Source: Hyphomicrobium sp. (lineage in GTDB: Bacteria; Pseudomonadota; Alphaproteobacteria; Rhizobiales; Hyphomicrobiaceae). Taken from it: a stretch of DNA of 64,000 nt. Shown one piece after another: positions 59,969 through 64,000 of the stretch. How positions within the stretch are numbered: position 1 is the stretch's first letter; each line of letters begins with the position of its first letter. The stretch covers positions 1 through 64,000 of the forward strand of contig JADJVG010000013.1 in assembly GCA_016716675.1 (NCBI GenBank). Reading direction: 5' to 3'. Under the pieces are notes generated by a model that made no database searches, was not told the DNA's origin, and saw nothing but the letters and a program-made list of their open reading frames with translations. The translations under genes were made by a program, and so were the position numbers.

Positions 59969-61459
59969 ATGGCAGCCGACGCCTCGCAGATGACTCCCAA
60001 CGACCGCGCTCGCGCATACCGCGCCCGGCTGAAGGATGAACCTTTGCCGTCCGTCATCCTTGATTGCGCGACGGCTGAGGTGCTTGCGGCCAACGCCGGC
60101 GGCTTGAGCGCGCTCGGACTGACGCCCGCCAACCGCCTGCCGGCGGCGCTCGATAGCGCTATGCCGGCCATCGCGGCCCTGCGTGAGATCACCACGCGCG
60201 GCCTGGCCGGTACGACCCAGAAGGCGCTGATGTTCTGGAAGAACGGCCGCGCCGCCTCATGGCCATGCAGCATCACTGCCGCCGACGCGTCTGCAAAATC
60301 CCATGTGGTGATCGTTTTCCGCACGCCCTCGGAGGGCCAGAGCGAAGGGAGCGCGATTGCGACGACCAATGGCGCGAGCGTCGTGCTCGACGCTGTCGCC
60401 GCCAATGACGACGCGCCACCGCGCGTGGTTCGAGATGATCAGGATACGCTGAAAGAAATCGCTCGCCGAATTCGCGAGGGCCAACGCAGCGCCACGGCGA
60501 GCAGCGACGCTCCACCTGCGAAAAAAGCCGACACTGTGAGCGGCCTGCCCGCTTCCGCACCAGTCCCAGTACCCGTCATGGCATCGCCAGAGTCGAGCCT
60601 GGCGCCGCAGCCACAGAGCGCGCCGCCAACGGTAGCCGAACCACCAGCCGCAGTGGTGCAACCGGCACCGGAGCCAAAGGCAACGCTGCTGGAACCGCCA
60701 AAAACACCACCAGCGCCTTCTCAAACACGCTACGGCTCATTACCGGCCAGCGAAATCGCCAAGCTGGCCCACGAGCTCAAGACCCCGCTGACCGCGATTT
60801 CGGCAGCCGCCGAGATCATGCGCGACGAGCGGCTTGGCGCCATGGGCAACGCCAAATATCTCGGCTACGCCGCCGACATTCATGCCAGCGCCACGCACGC
60901 CTTAGCCGTCATCAGCGAGATGCTTGCCGCCGGCACGGGAGACCATAACCGCGCGGATCAGATCACCGGGTTCGATCTCACCGAACTTGCAGCCAGCACC
61001 ATGTCATCAATGCAGCCGCTCGCCGCGCAACGCGGGCTGACGCTGTCGCTCGACGCCGAAACTGGCCTGACGCCGATCCGCGCCAACCCGACGGCGATCC
61101 GCCAGATCCTTAGCAACCTGCTGACCAATGCGCTCAAATTCACCCCGCCCGGCGGCGATGTTCGCGTCGTCACCGGTTATCTCAACGATGGCGCGGTTTA
61201 CATGGTGGTTCGCGATACCGGCGAGGGCATGGACGACGAGGCGTTGATGCAGGCCCTCAACGATGCACCCGGCCTTACATCCGTGCGGACTGGCGGCGGC
61301 CGGGGCATCGGCTTGAAACTGGTTCGGCGTTTGGCGGCGGAAAACGGCGCGGAATTCGAAATCGACAGTGCACCCGGTATGGGCACCGTCGTCCTCCTGG
61401 CATTCGCCAAAGATCTTGCCGGGCCACGCTCAACAGACGATCCGCAGCGTGGCTTCTGA
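59969..61459 (+). CDS. Soluble (cytoplasmic) sensor histidine kinase, PAS-like N-terminus
   Basis: This 496-residue protein has no membrane helix. A PAS-like segment (about residues 25-115, SVILDCATAEVLAANAGGL) is followed by a long Pro/Ala-rich linker. The kinase core is complete: phosphoacceptor His268 in HELKTPLT, N box QILSNLLTNALKF, G1 DTGEGMDD and G2 GGRGIGLKLV. No response regulator is adjacent, so it is an orphan. Divergent from the ECF sigma gene with a shared 295-nt region. The ATG at 59969 fits; a TTG five codons earlier is possible. Confidence 0.88.
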   Translation: MAADASQMTPNDRARAYRARLKDEPLPSVILDCATAEVLAANAGGLSALGLTPANRLPAALDSAMPAIAALREITTRGLAGTTQKALMFWKNGRAASWPCSITAADASAKSHVVIVFRTPSEGQSEGSAIATTNGASVVLDAVAANDDAPPRVVRDDQDTLKEIARRIREGQRSATASSDAPPAKKADTVSGLPASAPVPVPVMASPESSLAPQPQSAPPTVAEPPAAVVQPAPEPKATLLEPPKTPPAPSQTRYGSLPASEIAKLAHELKTPLTAISAAAEIMRDERLGAMGNAKYLGYAADIHASATHALAVISEMLAAGTGDHNRADQITGFDLTELAASTMSSMQPLAAQRGLTLSLDAETGLTPIRANPTAIRQILSNLLTNALKFTPPGGDVRVVTGYLNDGAVYMVVRDTGEGMDDEALMQALNDAPGLTSVRTGGGRGIGLKLVRRLAAENGAEFEIDSAPGMGTVVLLAFAKDLAGPRSTDDPQRGF

Positions 61460-61520
61460 TCTAGAGCAGTCCGCAGGAGGCACGAGAGCATCACCACGCT
61501 CAGCCTCTAGACACCTGATA

Positions 61521-61537
61521 ATTATAAAAATTCTAAT
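61521..61537 (+). promoter_or_regulatory. Possible Irr-type iron control element (ICE box)
   Basis: ATTATAA-AAA-TTCTAAT resembles the rhizobial Irr site (TTTAGAA-N3-TTCTAAA): 5 of 7 and 6 of 7 matches in the two half-sites, with the right 3-nt spacing. It lies 145 nt upstream of an iron-uptake gene, which fits iron-dependent control. Confidence 0.5.
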
Positions 61538-61681
61538 GTTTGCTCCGCGACGAACTTGCGATTGACCGCACTTACCTCATCGCGCTAACTCGTCGCCACG
61601 CGCTCCACAGGGAGCCGTGCGTTCCTTCAAATCGAACGCCAACCGATACCGGGGCCTTGAACCTCGATTATTGGAGATGAC

Positions 61682-62725
61682 ATGCGTATTTTCTCTTGCG
61701 CCTCGTTGTGCGCCGCTCTCGCCCTCAGCATCTTCGCAACGCCGCTCACTGCCGCCCCAGCACTGGCTGACGGCACGGTGAACATCTATTCGTACCGCGA
61801 ACCGAAACTCATCGATCCTCTGCTCAACGCCTTCACGGCTAAGACAGGCATCAAGACCAATGTAGTGTTCGCGACCAGCGGGCTGATCGAACGCCTCGCC
61901 GCCGAAGGCAAGAACAGCCCGGCCGACGTGCTTCTGACCAACGAATCCGGTCTTCTCATTCAGGCGGTCACCGCTGGTGTCACCGCGCCGCTGACATCCG
62001 ACGTCTTGATGCAGAAAGTGCCCGCAGAATTGCGCGATCCGACCGGTCACTGGTTCGGCCTGACGCGCCGCGCGCGCGTTGTCTATGCCTCCAAGGACCG
62101 CGTCAAGCAAACCGCGATCACCTACGAAGAACTCGCGGACCCGAAATGGCGCGGCAAGATCTGCGTGCGCTCGGGCCAGCACACCTACAACATCGCGCTG
62201 ATCGCTTCGATGATCGCGCATCTGGGTGAGGAAAAAGCCGAAACTTGGCTGACGGGCCTCAAGAACAACCTAGCGCGCAAGCCCGCAGGCGGCGACCGCG
62301 AGCAGGTGCGCGACGTGCAGGCAGGGCTGTGCGACCTCGCCATCGGCAATACCTACTACATGGTCGCGATGCAGCATTCGCCGGAGCAGAAGGCCTGGGC
62401 TGACGCGGTCCGGATCATCTTCCCGAACGCAAACGACCGTGGCACGCACGTCAACGTGTCGGGCATGGCGCTGGTGGCCAACGCGCCCAATCGCGATAAC
62501 GCCAAGGCGCTCATGGAGTTCCTGGTGACGCCGGAAGCCCAAAAGCTCTACGCGGATGTCAACGGCGAATACCCCGTCGTGGCGGGCGTCCCGGCCTCCG
62601 AGATCGTCCAGTCGTGGGGGCCGTTGAAAGCCGACACCCTGCCGCTTTCGAAAATCTCGGAGCTGCGCAAGCAAGCCTCCGAAATGGTCGATCGCGTGCG
62701 CTTTGACGCTGGTCCGAACTCCTAA
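61682..62725 (+). CDS. Ferric-iron ABC transporter substrate-binding protein (FbpA/FutA-like)
   Basis: This 347-residue periplasmic protein has a signal peptide (about residues 5-30, PALA-DG). The mature part fits the class of ferric-iron binders: VNIYSYREPKLIDPLLNAFTAKTGIK, GLIERLAAEGKNSPADVLLT, and GDREQVRDVQAGLCDLAIGNTYY, in which a Tyr pair binds iron. It follows the ICE-like site and is two genes ahead of an FbpB-type permease. Confidence 0.88.
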   Translation: MRIFSCASLCAALALSIFATPLTAAPALADGTVNIYSYREPKLIDPLLNAFTAKTGIKTNVVFATSGLIERLAAEGKNSPADVLLTNESGLLIQAVTAGVTAPLTSDVLMQKVPAELRDPTGHWFGLTRRARVVYASKDRVKQTAITYEELADPKWRGKICVRSGQHTYNIALIASMIAHLGEEKAETWLTGLKNNLARKPAGGDREQVRDVQAGLCDLAIGNTYYMVAMQHSPEQKAWADAVRIIFPNANDRGTHVNVSGMALVANAPNRDNAKALMEFLVTPEAQKLYADVNGEYPVVAGVPASEIVQSWGPLKADTLPLSKISELRKQASEMVDRVRFDAGPNS

Positions 62726-62792
62726 ATCTTGAATCGCCGTGGGCTGGCCCGGTGCGGGCCGCTCACCTCACGCGTCCATAATCGAGGTCCCC

Positions 62793-63311
62793 ATGACCAC
62801 GTTACGCCAAACACCGTCTGAAATCGCTCCGCCGTCGAACGTCATCGCGCTACCGGCGCGGGCCCCCGAACGCCTTGTTGGTGTCGGCTTCCGTTGCTGG
62901 CTGGCCGGCTTCACAACAGGCGATATCGCCTGCTGGGAAGAAGCCTGGAATACATTCTCCAGCCGGCTCGGCAATGACCACGCTAAGGCCCTGCTGCTCG
63001 ATCTGTCACAGTTCGTGCGCGCCGTCTCGGCAACGTCGGAACGCAACATCCATGTACAAACGCCAAGGTGCAGCGGCTTTTGTCGCGATGAGTGCCTAGC
63101 GATTTCGATCATCGCCGCCTGCCAGCATGACGCGCGCGACTCGCTTCGGGCATCGTGTGCGGCCCTCATCGGTAGCGACGCGATCGGCGATGTGCTCAAC
63201 GGCGCGCAGACCTTTGCGTGTGGATTGAAATCCGCCAACCAAGTCCTCTCAGCCGATTCCGTGTGTCCCGCCGCCTGCGCGTTGCGGGTCGGGCGCAACC
63301 GGCTGATGTAA
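62793..63311 (+). CDS. Cysteine-rich protein in the iron-uptake locus
   Basis: This 172-residue protein has ten cysteines: 35, 47, 93, 97, 101, 110, 122, 143, 158 and 162. Cys93, 97 and 101 form a C-x3-C-x3-C motif. It has no signal peptide or membrane helix. The family is not one I can name. It lies 67 nt after the substrate-binding gene and 31 nt before the permease, so it is probably part of the operon. A role in binding iron, an iron-sulfur cluster or a redox step is inferred only. The ATG at 62793 follows GAGG. Confidence 0.7.
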   Translation: MTTLRQTPSEIAPPSNVIALPARAPERLVGVGFRCWLAGFTTGDIACWEEAWNTFSSRLGNDHAKALLLDLSQFVRAVSATSERNIHVQTPRCSGFCRDECLAISIIAACQHDARDSLRASCAALIGSDAIGDVLNGAQTFACGLKSANQVLSADSVCPAACALRVGRNRLM

Positions 63312-63342
63312 TCTCGACGCGAAAGGCGGAACGGAAGTGACC

Positions 63343-64000
63343 ATGCACGACGCAACCGCCTCGACGTTGGTGCGCCGGTGGCATGGCCTGTTTACGGTCA
63401 GCCGCGATTACTGGGCGCTGACGGCCGTTTTGGCTGCAGCGCTGCTGGCCCTGCCAATCGTGTCTGTCACTTGGATCGCTCTTTCATCCACCGACAGCAT
63501 CTGGCCGCACCTCGTTTCAACAGTGCTGCCGCGAGCACTCGCCAACACGCTGCTGCTGCTGGTCGGCGCCAGCGTCCTGGCGCTTGCGATCGGCACGGGA
63601 ACGGCGTGGCTGATCACGATGTTTCGCTTTCCCGGGCGTGAAATTGCCGACCGGATGCTGGTGCTACCGCTGGCGATGCCCGTCTACATCGTCGCCTATG
63701 CCTATGTGGAGCTTCTCGATTACGCCGGCCCGCTGCAGACCATGCTGCGCACCAACTTCGGCGCCGATAGCTTCATGGGCACGATGGTACCCGACGTCCG
63801 CTCGCTTGGCGGCGCCATCTGGCTGTTTGCGCTGGTGCTCTACCCTTACGTCTACCTGTCGGCACGGGCGAGCTTCGTTCAACAGTCTGTTTGTGCGCTT
63901 GAAGTGGCCCGCACGCTCGGCCGCACGGCTGGCGGCACGTTCTGGTCTGTCGCCTTGCCGATGGCGCGTCCGGCGCTCGCCGCTGGCGTGACGCTGGTGA
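63343..64000 (+). CDS. Ferric-iron ABC transporter permease (FbpB-like), 3'-truncated
   Basis: A frame from ATG 63343 (after GGAAGTGACC) is open to the window end, 219 residues. It has hydrophobic helices near residues 25-50 and 65-95 and a typical ABC permease run (LANTLLLLVGASVLALAIGTGTAWLI, then FPGREIADRMLVLPLAMPVYIVAYAY). FbpB-type permeases fuse two such domains, so about 300 more residues are expected past 64000. The EAA-like loop ALEVARTLGRTAGGTFWSVALPMARP at the end of the visible part contacts the ATPase. Confidence 0.86.
   Translation, partial: MHDATASTLVRRWHGLFTVSRDYWALTAVLAAALLALPIVSVTWIALSSTDSIWPHLVSTVLPRALANTLLLLVGASVLALAIGTGTAWLITMFRFPGREIADRMLVLPLAMPVYIVAYAYVELLDYAGPLQTMLRTNFGADSFMGTMVPDVRSLGGAIWLFALVLYPYVYLSARASFVQQSVCALEVARTLGRTAGGTFWSVALPMARPALAAGVTLV

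Overview
The window is chromosomal DNA of an alphaproteobacterium, most likely of the order Hyphomicrobiales (Rhizobiales). Three things point there: the gene order rpmB - DUF3108 - Suv3-like helicase - S4 protein - fdxA - carD; a biotin operon in the order bioB-F-D-A-Z; and a tRNA-His whose acceptor end (G1-U72, A73) is of the alphaproteobacterial type. A possible Irr-type iron box at the right end agrees. I cannot name a genus.

Layout. 1-4236: the tail of a large RTX/cadherin-like secreted protein and a secreted nuclease-like protein that lacks key catalytic acids. 4258-11675: carD, fdxA, an S4 RNA-binding protein, a frameshifted RNA helicase, a DUF3108 protein and divergent rpmB. 11722-16894: a phytase-like esterase, cobT, a DoxX protein, cobS and a frameshifted J-domain protein. 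17051-23516: bolA, a CorC-type membrane protein, an aroK-aroB fusion, a 49-residue membrane peptide, a conserved secreted protein and xerD. 23579-29871: a flavin-oxidoreductase-like protein, two exopolysaccharide genes, a peptide transporter and accA. 30042-33061: three tandem YafK-type L,D-transpeptidase paralogues. 33164-44150: yqhA, secA, a periplasmic parvulin, argJ, a TPMT-like methyltransferase, mutT, a SAM methyltransferase, comF, grxC, a nitrilase-family amidase and a DUF1178 protein. 44723-53447: a Tat-exported PhoX-like protein, the tightly overlapping bioBFDAZ operon and an O-antigen-ligase-like protein. 55301-61459: tRNA-His, a subtilase, an anti-sigma/ECF-sigma pair and a soluble histidine kinase. 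61521-64000: a ferric-iron ABC uptake locus with a Cys-rich protein, cut by the window end.

The oddest stretch is 53448-54950. It starts as almost pure G+C and continues with very little T on the + strand (67 T in 1,440 bases by hand count) and a large A-over-T excess. It looks like no neighbouring sequence and has no credible gene. With three apparent single-base frameshifts elsewhere (near 9225, 16500 and 44350), an assembly or consensus problem is the leading explanation, but raw reads are needed to decide.

The gene sets make sense together. The bio operon includes its own pimeloyl-ACP starter enzyme (BioZ). CobS and CobT are two of the three subunits of aerobic cobaltochelatase. The ECF sigma, its membrane anti-sigma and the adjacent subtilase suggest an envelope-stress circuit. 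The three L,D-transpeptidase-fold proteins, secA and the periplasmic parvulin all concern the cell envelope.
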